From Candidatus Contendibacter sp. (GTDB lineage Bacteria; Pseudomonadota; Gammaproteobacteria; Competibacterales; Competibacteraceae), in contig JARSSO010000063.1 in the NCBI GenBank assembly GCA_029624765.1, forward strand, positions 1 through 64,000: a stretch of DNA of 64,000 bases, in the 5' to 3' direction. Below are positions 24,950 through 33,945 of the stretch, in pieces (position 1 is the first letter of the stretch; the number at the start of each line of letters is the position of its first letter). The translations under genes and the position numbers were made by a program. The notes beneath the pieces were generated by a model. That model had not been told where the DNA came from. It worked only from the letters and a program-made list of their open reading frames with translations, and did no database searches.

Positions 24950-25693
24950 ATGAATACCGCCGCCCTCAGTCTGAACAATCTGACGGTCTGCTACGACCGC
25001 CATCCGGCGGTCCATCATCTCTCCGGCGCCTTCGCCAGCGGTTCGCTGACGGCCATCGTCGGGCCGAACGGGGCTGGCAAAAGCACCTTGCTCAAAGCCA
25101 TCATGGGCCTGCTGCCGGCGACCACCGGCCGGATCGATCACGCGGCCCTGGCGCGATCCGACATCGCCTATCTGCCCCAGCAGGCCCAGATCGACCGCCA
25201 GTTTCCGATCACCGTCCTGGACGTGGTGCTGCTCGGCCACTGGCGACGCATCGGCGCCCTGCGCGCCGTGACCGCCGAGTTGCGAGCCAAGGCCGTCGCC
25301 GCGCTGGCGGCGGTGGAGCTGAACGATTTTCAACGGCGCCCGATCCGCAGCCTGTCGGCGGGGCAGTTTCAGCGCGTGCTGTTCGCGCGGATGCTGTTGC
25401 AGGACGCCCGGCTGATTCTGCTGGACGAACCCTTTACCGCCATCGATGCCCGGACCACGGCCGATTTGCTCGACGTGGTGCGCGCCTGGCACGCCGAGCG
25501 ACGCACCGTGATCGCCGTGCTGCACGACCTGGAACAGGTCCGCGCCCATTTCCCCGAAACCCTGCTGCTGGCCCGCTCCGGCATCGCCTGGGGCCGGACC
25601 GCCCAGGTGCTGACGCCGGACAATTTGCGACGCGCCCGCCAGATGGCCGAGGCCTGGGACGAGAGCGCCCCGCCGTGCGCGGTTGATCCATGA
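24950..25693 (+). CDS. znuC: zinc ABC transporter ATP-binding protein
   Basis: 247 residues. It shows Walker A VGPNGAGKSTLLKAI, the Q-loop LPQQAQIDRQFP, signature LSAGQFQRVLFARML, Walker B LILLDEPFTAID and the switch His in VLHDLEQV. It is followed by the permease with an ATGA overlap and by the zinc-binding protein, so zinc (or manganese) import is the natural role. Zur next door makes zinc the better choice. Confidence 0.93.
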   Translation: MNTAALSLNNLTVCYDRHPAVHHLSGAFASGSLTAIVGPNGAGKSTLLKAIMGLLPATTGRIDHAALARSDIAYLPQQAQIDRQFPITVLDVVLLGHWRRIGALRAVTAELRAKAVAALAAVELNDFQRRPIRSLSAGQFQRVLFARMLLQDARLILLDEPFTAIDARTTADLLDVVRAWHAERRTVIAVLHDLEQVRAHFPETLLLARSGIAWGRTAQVLTPDNLRRARQMAEAWDESAPPCAVDP

Positions 25694-26565
25694 GCGGGTG
25701 GATCGATGGGCTGTTCGCCCCGTTCGTGGAGTTCAGCTTCATGCGCCGGGCGCTGGTGGCCTGTCTGGCGCTGGGTCTGGGCTGCGGCCCGGTCGGCGTG
25801 CTGTTGACGCTGCGACGCATGAGCCTGATGGGCGATGCCCTGTCGCACGCCGTGCTGCCCGGCGCGGCCATCGGCTTTCTGATCGCCGGTTTTTCCCTGA
25901 CCGCCATGAGCCTGGGCGGCTTTGCCGCCGGCGTGACGGTGGCGCTGCTGGCGGGCTTGGTGACGCGCTTCACCGGGCAGCGCGAGGACGCCAGCTTCGC
26001 GGCGTTTTATCTGATCTCGCTGGCGCTGGGCGTGTTGATCGTGTCCACCCGGGGCAGCAGCGTGGATCTGCTGCACGTTTTGTTCGGAACCATCCTGGCG
26101 GTGGACGATGCCTCGCTGTTGCTGGTGGCGAGCATCGCCAGCCTGACCCTGTTGACGCTGGCGCTGATCTACCGGCCCCTGATCGTGGAGTGTTTCGATC
26201 CGGGGTTTCTGCAATCGGTCCAGGCCCGTGGCACGGCTTACCATCTGGCGTTCCTCATCCTGGTCGTGCTCAATCTGGTGGCCGGCTTTCAGGCCCTCGG
26301 CACGCTGATGGCGGTCGGGTTGATGATGCTGCCCGCCGCCGCCGCCCGCTTTTGGGCGCAAGAAGTGTGGAGCATGGCCGCCGTGGCCGCCGGCATCGCC
26401 GTGCTATCCGGCTATTTGGGGCTGCTGCTGTCCTATCACCACGACTTGCCGTCCGGCCCCGCCATCATCCTGACCGCCGGCATGGCCTATCTGCTTTCCA
26501 TCACTCTGGGGCCTCGGGACGGCCTGATCGTCCGCTTCCTGCCCCGCCAGCATCTGCAAACCTGA
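25690..26565 (+). CDS. znuB: zinc ABC transporter permease
   Basis: 291 residues with eight or so membrane helices of the ABC-3 family: RRMSLMGDALSHAVLPGAAI near the N-terminus, and GTLMAVGLMMLPAAAARFWA. Its start overlaps the znuC stop. It forms the membrane channel with ZnuC. Confidence 0.93.
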   Translation: MSGWIDGLFAPFVEFSFMRRALVACLALGLGCGPVGVLLTLRRMSLMGDALSHAVLPGAAIGFLIAGFSLTAMSLGGFAAGVTVALLAGLVTRFTGQREDASFAAFYLISLALGVLIVSTRGSSVDLLHVLFGTILAVDDASLLLVASIASLTLLTLALIYRPLIVECFDPGFLQSVQARGTAYHLAFLILVVLNLVAGFQALGTLMAVGLMMLPAAAARFWAQEVWSMAAVAAGIAVLSGYLGLLLSYHHDLPSGPAIILTAGMAYLLSITLGPRDGLIVRFLPRQHLQT

Positions 26566-26580
26566 CTTCGGGAGGTTCTC

Positions 26581-27516
26581 GTGCGCTTTTTATTCCAATA
26601 TCTCGTTCTGGCCCTCGCCCTGTTCATGCCGGCTGCCTGGGCGGAACCCCTGCGCGTGGTCGCCACCTTCAGCATTCTGGCCGACATGGTGAAGAATATC
26701 GGCGGCGAGGATGTGGCCGTCACCACCCTGGTGGGCGCCGATGGCGACGCCCATGTGTACGAGCCGACGCCGGCCGACGCCAAGGCGGTGGGCAACGCGC
26801 AACTGGTGGTGGTCAACGGCTTGGGCTTCGAGGGGTGGATGGATCGCCTCGTCAAGTCATCGGCCTATAAAGGCGAGATCGTGGTCGCCAGCCAGGGCGT
26901 CGCGCCCCGGCAAATGGCGGAGGAAAAGGACGAACAAGCCAAGAAACACCACGGCAAGGATCGACAGGAGGGGCACGATCACGGCGCGATCGACCCCCAT
27001 GCCTGGCAGGATTTGGCCAATGGTCAAATCTATGTAAACAACCTCATGGCTGCCCTCGCCAAGGCCGATCCGACCCGCGCCGAGGCTTATCGGCGACGGG
27101 GCGAAGCCTATCGGGCGCAACTCCAGGAAACCGACCGGTGGGTGCGGGCGCAACTGGCGGCCGTTCCTCCCGCCAAGCGGAAGGTGATCACCTCCCACGA
27201 TGCCTTCGGCTACTTCGGCGCGGCCTACGGGGTCGAGTTTCTGGCCCCAATGGGCTGGAACACCGAAAATGAGCCGTCCGCCCAGGAAATCGCCACCTTG
27301 ATCCGCCAAATCAAACAGGAAGGGACGCGGGCGTTGTTCGTGGAAAACATGAGCGACCCACGCCTGATCAAGCGCATCGCCGACGAGGCCGGCGGCGTCG
27401 TGGGCGGCACGCTGTATTCCGACGCCCTGGCTCCGGCCGGTCAGCTTGGGGACAGTTACATCGGCCTGTTCCGCTACAACGTGCCCGCGCTCGCGGCGGC
27501 GATGGCGAAAAATTGA
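26581..27516 (+). CDS. znuA: zinc ABC transporter periplasmic binding protein
   Basis: 311 residues starting with GTG at 26581 after GGGAGG. The signal peptide ends near AWA. The cluster A-I fold shows DAHVYEPTPADAKAV, a charged His-containing loop (KKHHGKDRQEGHDHG) typical of zinc-specific members, DPHAWQD, TSHDAFGYFG and GTLYSDALA. It captures zinc in the periplasm for ZnuBC. Confidence 0.95.
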   Translation: MRFLFQYLVLALALFMPAAWAEPLRVVATFSILADMVKNIGGEDVAVTTLVGADGDAHVYEPTPADAKAVGNAQLVVVNGLGFEGWMDRLVKSSAYKGEIVVASQGVAPRQMAEEKDEQAKKHHGKDRQEGHDHGAIDPHAWQDLANGQIYVNNLMAALAKADPTRAEAYRRRGEAYRAQLQETDRWVRAQLAAVPPAKRKVITSHDAFGYFGAAYGVEFLAPMGWNTENEPSAQEIATLIRQIKQEGTRALFVENMSDPRLIKRIADEAGGVVGGTLYSDALAPAGQLGDSYIGLFRYNVPALAAAMAKN

Positions 27517-27542
27517 CGTCACCCACCCGGAGATCAGCCTTG

Positions 27543-28106
27543 ATGAAAGCGCTTGTATCCATTCCCAGCGCCGCCATGCTCGCCCTGACGGGCACGGCCC
27601 TGTTCGCCGCCGAACCCCACGTCCACGGCGCTGGGACGCTGCAACTGGTCCTGGAAGGCGGCAGCCTGAACGCCGAACTGCGCCTGCCGGCGATGGACGT
27701 GGTCGGTTTCGAGCACGCGCCGCGAGAGGCAAAGCACCAGGAAGCGGTGAAAAAAGCCGTGGGTATGCTGAAGGATTCGCGCAAAGTGCTGGCGCTTCCC
27801 GACGCCGCCCAATGCACCGCCGCGCCCGGCGCGGTGGACAGCGAATTGCTGGAAGACGGGCACGCGGCGAGTCACAAGCACGACAAGCACGAAGCCGGTC
27901 ACGATCATGCCGATGGCGAAGCGCACGCCGATTTCGAGGTGGTCTATCGCTTCGGCTGCCACCGCCCCGAGGCGCTCAAACAGATCAAGGTTCTCGTGTT
28001 CCAGCAATTGCCCAAGCTGGAGCGGCTTGACGTCGAAATGGCGACTTCCACCGGGCAACGAAGCCAGCGGCTGGTTCCGGGACAGGATACGATCACGCTG
28101 CCATGA
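27543..28106 (+). CDS. zrgA: ZrgA-like DUF2796 periplasmic zinc protein
   Basis: 187 residues with a signal peptide (ending LFAAE) directly followed by HVHGAGTLQLVLEGG, the DUF2796 start. A His/Asp-rich insert (SHKHDKHEAGHDHADGEAH) and EVVYRFGCHRPEAL complete the pattern. Family members occur in zinc-regulated operons; in Vibrio, ZrgA belongs to a second zinc acquisition system. It overlaps the next ABC ATPase gene by ATGA, which ties it to the LolD/FtsX-like transporter that follows. Confidence 0.9.
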   Translation: MKALVSIPSAAMLALTGTALFAAEPHVHGAGTLQLVLEGGSLNAELRLPAMDVVGFEHAPREAKHQEAVKKAVGMLKDSRKVLALPDAAQCTAAPGAVDSELLEDGHAASHKHDKHEAGHDHADGEAHADFEVVYRFGCHRPEALKQIKVLVFQQLPKLERLDVEMATSTGQRSQRLVPGQDTITLP

Positions 28107-28837
28107 CCGACGCGCCAGCGGTCGACGCGGATGCCATCCCGGCCATCGCCATCGGCGGGCTGCGCTTTCGCTGGCGACCGGATCGACCCTGGGTGCTGGA
28201 CATTCCCGCCTTCGCGCTGGCGGCGGGCGAGCGGCTGTTCCTGGCTGGCCCGAGCGGTTCCGGCAAAAGCACCTTGCTGGCGTTGATCGCCGGCATCCAC
28301 CGGGCGACCGAGGGGCGGGTCGCGGTGTTCGGCGCCGATCTGACCGCGCTCTCCGGTTCGGCCCGCGACCGCTTCCGCGCCGACCGGCTGGGCGTGATCT
28401 TCCAGATGTTCAACCTGCTGCCCTATCTCTCGGTGCTGGAAAACGTGACGCTGCCATGCCGGTTCTCGGCCGCCCGTCGCGCCCGCGCCATCGCCGCCGC
28501 CGGCTCGGTGGCCGCCGAAGCGCGCCGGTTGCTGGCGCATTTGGGCCTGGACGATCCCGGTCTGGAGCGTCGCGCCGCCGCCGAGCTGTCGGTCGGGCAA
28601 CAACAGCGGGTGGCGGCGGCCCGCGCTCTGATCGGTCGTCCGGATTTGATCGTCGCCGACGAACCTACCTCCGCCCTGGACGCCGACCGCCGCCTGGATT
28701 TCGTCGAACTGCTGCGCCGCGAATGCGAAAGCGCCGGCGCCGCGCTGCTGTTCGTCAGCCACGACCGTTCGCTCGCTGGCCATTTCGACCGGGTGGCCGA
28801 ACTATCCGCCCTCAACCTCGCGCCGTTGGTGGGGTGA
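28103..28837 (+). CDS. LolD/MacB-type ABC transporter ATP-binding protein of the zinc locus
   Basis: 244 residues: Walker A LAGPSGSGKSTLLALIAG, the Q-loop IFQMFNLLPYLSVLENV, signature LSVGQQQRVAAARALI, Walker B LIVADEPTSALD and the switch His VSHDRS. It pairs with the FtsX-like permease that starts three bases after its stop. MacB/LolD-type ATPases act by mechanotransmission rather than classic import, so the role in zinc metabolism (energising ZrgA or an envelope step) is open. Confidence 0.9.
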   Translation: MTDAPAVDADAIPAIAIGGLRFRWRPDRPWVLDIPAFALAAGERLFLAGPSGSGKSTLLALIAGIHRATEGRVAVFGADLTALSGSARDRFRADRLGVIFQMFNLLPYLSVLENVTLPCRFSAARRARAIAAAGSVAAEARRLLAHLGLDDPGLERRAAAELSVGQQQRVAAARALIGRPDLIVADEPTSALDADRRLDFVELLRRECESAGAALLFVSHDRSLAGHFDRVAELSALNLAPLVG

Positions 28838-28840
28838 ACC

Positions 28841-30100
28841 GTGGCCATCCTGACGCTGGCCGCCAAGAGCTTGTGGAATCGCCGCCTGACCAGCGCGCTG
28901 GTGGTGTTTGCCATCACCCTGAGCGTGATCCTGCTGCTGGGGGTCGAGCGGCTGCGCACCCAGGCCCGCGCCAGCTTCGCCAACACCCTGTCGGGCGCCG
29001 ACCTGATCGTGGGGGCGCGCGGCGGCCCGATCAACCTGCTGCTGTACAGCGTGTTCCGCATCGGCGATCCGACCAACAACGTCAACTGGACCAGCTACCG
29101 AACGCTCGCCACCCATCCCCACGTCGCTTGGACAGTGCCGCTGTCGCTCGGCGATTCGCACCGGGGCTTTCGAGTGCTGGGCACCAGCCGGGCCTATTTC
29201 GAGCATTACCGCTACGGTCGCAACCAGCCCTTGCGACTCGCCGAGGGTCGCGAGTTCGAGGACGTGTTCGACGCGGTGTTGGGCACCGAGGTCGCCGACC
29301 GGCTCGGCTACCGGCTGGGCCAGTCCATCGTCATTGCCCACGGCGCCGGCGAGGTCAGTTTCACCCTGCACGACGACAAGCCGTTTCGCGTGGTCGGCGT
29401 CCTGGCGCGCACTGGCACACCGGTGGATCAGACCGTGCATGTCAGCCTGGAAGGCATCGAGGCGATTCACGCCGACTGGCGCGGCGGTGCGCCCGTGCCC
29501 GGAATGCGCCTGTCCGCCGAACAGGTGCGCCAACTCGACCTGACGCCCAAGACCCTCACGGCTTTCCTGGTCGGTCTCAAAAGCAAGACCTTGATTTTCC
29601 GAATGCAACGCGAGATCAACGAATTCGCCGCCGAACCGCTGCTGGCGATCCTGCCTGGCCTGACCCTGCAACAGCTTTGGGATTTGCTGGGCCTGGCGGA
29701 AAACGCCCTGCTGGTCGTATCCGGGCTGGTGGTGCTGGTGGGGCTGACCGTGATGCTGGCGGCGCTGCTGACCGGCCTCAACGAACGGCGGCGGGAAATG
29801 GCGATTCTGCGGGCCGTGGGCGCGCGTCCGGGACAAATCTTCGCGCTGGTGCTGGGCGAATCGGTGGCGCTGGCGCTGGCCGGCGCGGCGCTCGGCCTGC
29901 TGTTGCTGCAAGGAGGATTGCTGCTGGCCGGGCCGCTGCTCGAAGCCCGGCTGGGCCTGGCTGTCGCGGGCTGGCCGCCGTCGGGCCACGAGCTCGTGCT
30001 GCTGGCGGCGGTGCTGGGTTGTGGCGCGCTGGCGGGACTCTTTCCGGCCTGGCGCGCTTACCGCTACTCTGTCGCGGACGGTATGACCATTCGGATCTGA
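28841..30100 (+). CDS. FtsX-like ABC transporter permease of the zinc locus
   Basis: 419 residues beginning with GTG at 28841. It has one N-terminal membrane helix, a periplasmic MacB-core-like domain (about 45-270) and three C-terminal helices with the FtsX signature LNERRREMAILRAVGARPGQ. It is the partner of the preceding ATPase. The substrate is unknown. Confidence 0.9.
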   Translation: MAILTLAAKSLWNRRLTSALVVFAITLSVILLLGVERLRTQARASFANTLSGADLIVGARGGPINLLLYSVFRIGDPTNNVNWTSYRTLATHPHVAWTVPLSLGDSHRGFRVLGTSRAYFEHYRYGRNQPLRLAEGREFEDVFDAVLGTEVADRLGYRLGQSIVIAHGAGEVSFTLHDDKPFRVVGVLARTGTPVDQTVHVSLEGIEAIHADWRGGAPVPGMRLSAEQVRQLDLTPKTLTAFLVGLKSKTLIFRMQREINEFAAEPLLAILPGLTLQQLWDLLGLAENALLVVSGLVVLVGLTVMLAALLTGLNERRREMAILRAVGARPGQIFALVLGESVALALAGAALGLLLLQGGLLLAGPLLEARLGLAVAGWPPSGHELVLLAAVLGCGALAGLFPAWRAYRYSVADGMTIRI

Positions 30101-30103
30101 ACC

Positions 30104-30709
30104 ATGCGCCACATCGCGTTTTTGATCGCCTTGGCGACGTCGTTGCTCGGCGGCTGCGATTCGTCGCCCCAACCGCCAGCACCCGCGTCGACGTCCGCCG
30201 AACGGCCAACCCAACCCGCCCGCGCGGCTTCCGCCGCGCCCGCCGCCGAGCCGCGCACGCTGGAATGGGATGATCTAATGCCGGCGGATTTCGATCCGGG
30301 TGCGCCGTTCCAGGATATCAACATCGCCAGCCTCGCCGATGACGATCCAAAGGCTCGGGAACTCATGGCTCAATTGCGGAAACTTTGGGACGAGGCCCCG
30401 GTCGTGGAAGCCCTGGACGGCGCCCGGATTCGTCTGCCCGGCTTCGCCGTTCCCCTGGAAACCGACGGGCGGACCGCCACCCGGTTTTTGCTGGTACCCT
30501 ACATCGGCGCCTGCATCCACGTTCCGCCGCCGCCGCTCAACCAAACGGTGCTGGTGGAAGCACCGGCCGGGGCGCGCATTCAGGGAGTTTTCGATCCGGT
30601 TTGGGTGACGGGACGATTGACGGTGCAGCGCGCCGACACCGAACTGGCCAATGCCGGCTACACCCTGACCGCTACCGAGATCCGTCCCTACGAGAGCAAA
30701 CAGCGTTGA
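30104..30709 (+). CDS. DUF3299 lipoprotein, last gene of the zinc locus
   Basis: 201 residues. It has a lipobox (LLGGC, Cys at about 18), a Pro/Ala-rich linker, then a DUF3299 domain (WDDLMPADFDPG, VRLPGFAVPLE-like LPGFAVPLETDG, FLLVPYIGACIHVPPPPLNQ). It starts three bases after the permease. DUF3299 proteins recur with this ABC pair and ZrgA. The conserved GACIHVPPPP segment may bind metal (inference). Confidence 0.88.
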   Translation: MRHIAFLIALATSLLGGCDSSPQPPAPASTSAERPTQPARAASAAPAAEPRTLEWDDLMPADFDPGAPFQDINIASLADDDPKARELMAQLRKLWDEAPVVEALDGARIRLPGFAVPLETDGRTATRFLLVPYIGACIHVPPPPLNQTVLVEAPAGARIQGVFDPVWVTGRLTVQRADTELANAGYTLTATEIRPYESKQR

Positions 30710-30762
30710 AACGCATACGGGGATCGGCGCCTGCTCTCCACTCGATCAAATACTTTTCGGAA

Positions 30763-31662
30763 TCACGCCGACGGCCCGCGCCACGCATGCGCCAGCGCAG
30801 GCTCCACCGGAACGGTGGGCGCGGCTTCGTTCAACCGCTCCCGCAACAGCGCCAGCACCGCCTCGCGGGTGCGTGGAATGGACCGGGACCGATCCTGAAT
30901 CGCGTCGAGCATTTCCGCCACTTCCAGCAGCAACGGTGGACGCAACCGCGCCCGATGCAACATGTCTCGATTCCCCAATACCGCCGCCGTTTCGCCCTGA
31001 CAAAGCACCGTCCCTTCGTGGAACACCGCCACCTGATCGGCCCAGGCATAGGCCAAATCCACGTCGTGGGTCGAAAACACCAGGGTCGTGCCGGCCTCGT
31101 GCAACTGCTGCAAGGCGCCCAACAAATGCGTCACACCGTGCGGATCGAGACCGGCGGTCGGTTCGTCCAGCACCAGGATTTCCGGGCGCATGGCCAGCAC
31201 CCCAGCGATAGCGACCCGTTTCTTCTGGCCAAAGCTGAGCGCATGGGTGGGGCGGTCGGCAAGATGAGTCACCCGCAATGCCGTCAGCGCCTCGCGAACC
31301 CGCTCGGCGGTTTCCGCCTCGGACAACCCCAGGTTCAGCGGCCCGAACGAGACATCCTGACCAACCGTCGCGGCGAACAATTGATCGTCCGGCTCCTGCA
31401 ACACCAATCCCACCCGCCGCCGCCAGTGGTTGAGCGCGCGGTGTTCGTAACGGGCCGGTTGACCGTCGAGCCGGATTTCGCCGCGGGTGGGTCGACACGT
31501 TCCGTTGAGATGCAGCAACAAGGTGGTCTTGCCGGAACCGTTGGGGCCAAGAATGGCCAGCTTCCGACCACGCTCGACGTTCAGGTCCAGACCGCATAGC
31601 GCGACCACCCCGCCGGGGTAGACGTATTCCAATCCGCGCGCCGCCAACAGGGGGGCGGTCAT
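30763..31662 (-). CDS. cbiO: cobalt ECF transporter ATP-binding protein
   Basis: 299 residues: Walker A ILGPNGSGKTTLLLHL, the Q-loop LVLQEPDDQLFAATV typical of ECF ATPases, signature LSFGQKKRVAIAGVLA, Walker B ILVLDEPTAGLDP and the switch His STHDVDLA. It is last in cbiMNQO, overlapping cbiQ by ATGA. The B12 riboswitch upstream identifies cobalt rather than nickel as the likely substrate. Confidence 0.94.
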   Translation of the reverse strand: MTAPLLAARGLEYVYPGGVVALCGLDLNVERGRKLAILGPNGSGKTTLLLHLNGTCRPTRGEIRLDGQPARYEHRALNHWRRRVGLVLQEPDDQLFAATVGQDVSFGPLNLGLSEAETAERVREALTALRVTHLADRPTHALSFGQKKRVAIAGVLAMRPEILVLDEPTAGLDPHGVTHLLGALQQLHEAGTTLVFSTHDVDLAYAWADQVAVFHEGTVLCQGETAAVLGNRDMLHRARLRPPLLLEVAEMLDAIQDRSRSIPRTREAVLALLRERLNEAAPTVPVEPALAHAWRGPSA

Positions 31663-32411
31663 GGGAAGCCGCGCGCCAGCAGACTGCTCGCCGCTCCCAC
31701 CAGACCGACCAGTCCCATTCCCGCCACCAATCGCGTCCGCGACAAAACGGGTCTGGGCGCGAGCACCCGCAGTTCGCCGGCATAGCCACGGGCCAGCAAA
31801 CCGATTTCCAGCCGCCGCGCCTGCGCCAGCGCCCGCTGAAACAAATTGCCGGCCAGCAGTCCCAGGGAACGCACCGACCGATCCACGCGCGAATGGCCCA
31901 GCCGCGCCGTCTGGGTCTGATGACCCGTTAGCGCGCGCTCAAAGAACACGAAGATCAACCGATAGATCAACAGAATCAGTTCAACCACGCCGGCGGGAAC
32001 GCCGATCCGCCGCAGCGACGCCATCCAGTCGGTCAGCGGCGTGGTCAGGACCACAAAAGCCAGACAGCTCATCGCCGCCAGCGCGCGGAGCGTCGTCGTC
32101 AACGCCAGGCGCAAGCCCTCGGACGAAAGACGCAGGTCGAAACCTTGGGCGAAATCCACCGAAACCGCCAGAAACGGGATGCCGGCCAACAAAAACGCCG
32201 CCGGCGCGGCCAGCACGCCCAGCAGCGCCCTCAACGGCACCCCCGCGCCGCGCACCGTCGCCAGCGCCGTGCCGGCCAGCACCAGCGGCGCGATGGTCAG
32301 GGGCGGCAGGAGCAGGGTCAGGACGAGCAAGCCACTTGCCGGCAACAACTTTTCGGCGGGATGCCAGTCCCGCCAGCGGTTGGTCCAGGCGTGATGGTCA
32401 ATCGCCCGCAT
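31659..32411 (-). CDS. cbiQ: cobalt ECF transporter T component
   Basis: 250 residues from the ATG at 32411 (MRAIDHHAWTNRWRDWHPAEK, a typical CbiQ start); a longer upstream frame is spurious. About six membrane segments, with the coupling-helix region SLGLLAGNLFQRALAQARRL near the C-terminus. It overlaps cbiN by 14 bases. Confidence 0.93.
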   Translation of the reverse strand: MRAIDHHAWTNRWRDWHPAEKLLPASGLLVLTLLLPPLTIAPLVLAGTALATVRGAGVPLRALLGVLAAPAAFLLAGIPFLAVSVDFAQGFDLRLSSEGLRLALTTTLRALAAMSCLAFVVLTTPLTDWMASLRRIGVPAGVVELILLIYRLIFVFFERALTGHQTQTARLGHSRVDRSVRSLGLLAGNLFQRALAQARRLEIGLLARGYAGELRVLAPRPVLSRTRLVAGMGLVGLVGAASSLLARGFP

Positions 32412-32703
32412 CGGCCCGGTTCCGCCGTCCCCGCGCCTGCCCGCGCTTGAAACCCAGGTAGTAACCCAATACACCCGCGCCCAAGGCCGCCTGCAACGCA
32501 AACAAGCCGCTGGCGATTTCCGGCGGTGGCTCCCAGATCAATCCGAACCAGGGCTGATAATCCGGCCGAATCGCGGCAACCGCCGCCATCGCTTGGCCAT
32601 CCGAACCAGTAAACCTGGCCCCTTCGTGGCGGCTGCCAATCAGTACCGAGCCGACCACCAGAACCACCGCCAGAACCAGCAACCCACCGTTTCGCACGTT
32701 CAT
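32398..32703 (-). CDS. cbiN: cobalt transporter small membrane component
   Basis: 101 residues with two membrane helices (LLVLAVVLVVGSVLIG and LQAALGAGVLGYYLG) around a periplasmic loop containing FTGSDGQA and PWFGLIWEPP, the CbiN pattern. It overlaps cbiM by ATGA. Confidence 0.92.
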   Translation of the reverse strand: MNVRNGGLLVLAVVLVVGSVLIGSRHEGARFTGSDGQAMAAVAAIRPDYQPWFGLIWEPPPEIASGLFALQAALGAGVLGYYLGFKRGQARGRRNRADAGD

Positions 32704-33386
32704 GAACGGGCCTCCACGGCAACGGTTTGCGACGGGAACTTGAGGATTTGCAGTTCGTCGCCGCTGTATTCCCGCAGGAAATTGACGATGACCACCGTTA
32801 ACAGGCCCTCGATCACCGCCAGCGGCAACTGGGTGGGGGCGAACACGCCGACGAACTTGACGAACGATCCCGCGATTCCGCTGGCCGGGTCGGGAAACGC
32901 CAGCGCCAGTTGGCCGGCGGTCATGGCATAGGTGGCCAGATCGCCCAGCATCGTCGCCAGAAACACGCTCGCCGCCAGCGGCGCGTTCAGCCGCCGCGCG
33001 CCGCGCAGCAGACCGTAGGCGACCCAGGGACCGACAATCGCCATCGAAACCACGTTCGCGCCCAGCGTGGTGATACCGCCATGCGCCAACAACAGTGCCT
33101 GAAACGCCAGCACGATGGTTCCCAGCAGCGCCATCACCGAGGGACCGAACAGGATCGCTCCCAACCCCGTGCCGGTGGCGTGGGAGCAACTGCCCGTCGC
33201 CGAGGGCAGCTTGAGCGCCGAAATCACGAAGGCGAACGCCCCGGACGCCGCCAGCAGCAGCTTGACTTGCGGCTGATCCCGCATGAGGCGATTGACCCTC
33301 CAGGCGCTGACGGCGACGAACGGCAGGGCAACCGCCGTCCACGCGGCGGCGTGCAGCGGCGGCAAAAAACCTTCGGCGATATGCAT
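32700..33386 (-). CDS. cbiM: cobalt transporter substrate-binding membrane component
   Basis: 228 residues from the ATG at 33386, with GGGGAGG six bases upstream. The mature metal-binding N-terminus MHIAEGFLPP is exact for the family, where Met1 and His2 help coordinate cobalt; SCSHATGTGLGAILFGPSVM is the second conserved stretch. It is the first gene of cbiMNQO, downstream of the riboswitch. Confidence 0.96.
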   Translation of the reverse strand: MHIAEGFLPPLHAAAWTAVALPFVAVSAWRVNRLMRDQPQVKLLLAASGAFAFVISALKLPSATGSCSHATGTGLGAILFGPSVMALLGTIVLAFQALLLAHGGITTLGANVVSMAIVGPWVAYGLLRGARRLNAPLAASVFLATMLGDLATYAMTAGQLALAFPDPASGIAGSFVKFVGVFAPTQLPLAVIEGLLTVVIVNFLREYSGDELQILKFPSQTVAVEARS

Positions 33387-33530
33387 GGCGAACCTCCCCG
33401 GTGATGGGCGAGGATCGAGGGAAGGCGTCTTGGTAAGCGGCGGCCACGAATCGTGGCGAGAGCAACGCGCTGGCTGGAGACGGTTCGCAACCCCGGAACA
33501 CCCCGCCCGGAATCCAACTGGCAACCGACA

Positions 33531-33722
33531 TCGGCAGGTCTCCTGGCTCACAGGTCTTGGTCGCTGGCCCAGCCTTCCCAGCCGGTTCGGCCAGTGGCGT
33601 GCGGGGGGCGCGACTCGCTGTTCACAGTTGCGGGGGCAGCCCTGGCATTGGCGACCTTGGAGCCGCCGCACCAGATTCCCTTTTCATTCCCACCGGCAAA
33701 CGCCAGCGGGAAAACCTCGTCG
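33531..33722 (-). promoter_or_regulatory. cobalamin (AdoCbl) riboswitch upstream of cbiMNQO
   Basis: Read on the minus strand, the element has the conserved parts in order: ATGAAAAGGGAATCTGGTG near the 5' end, GCTGCCCCCGCAACTGT in the middle, and GAGCCAGGAGACCTGCC at the 3' end. These match the B12-box consensus of cobalamin riboswitches. About 145 bases separate its end from the cbiM start, room for an expression platform. It should repress cobalt uptake when B12 is plentiful. Confidence 0.95.
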
Positions 33723-33945
33723 TTACTGAGTCGATCATAGCGCCCGATCGGCGGAGGCGTCAATTTCGCCGCTGGCGCCTAAAACTTCTCACGGGCGCCG
33801 CCGCGCCTTCTCCGGCCGCTCCGATGGACCGGCTTGCTTTTTTCGGCCGTTGGGCTTATGGAATCAACCAGTGTCTGACCTGACCGACTTCAAGCAGCTC
33901 TTCCGCGCCCGAAACCCGTTCGCAACCTACCGGAACCCGAAACCG

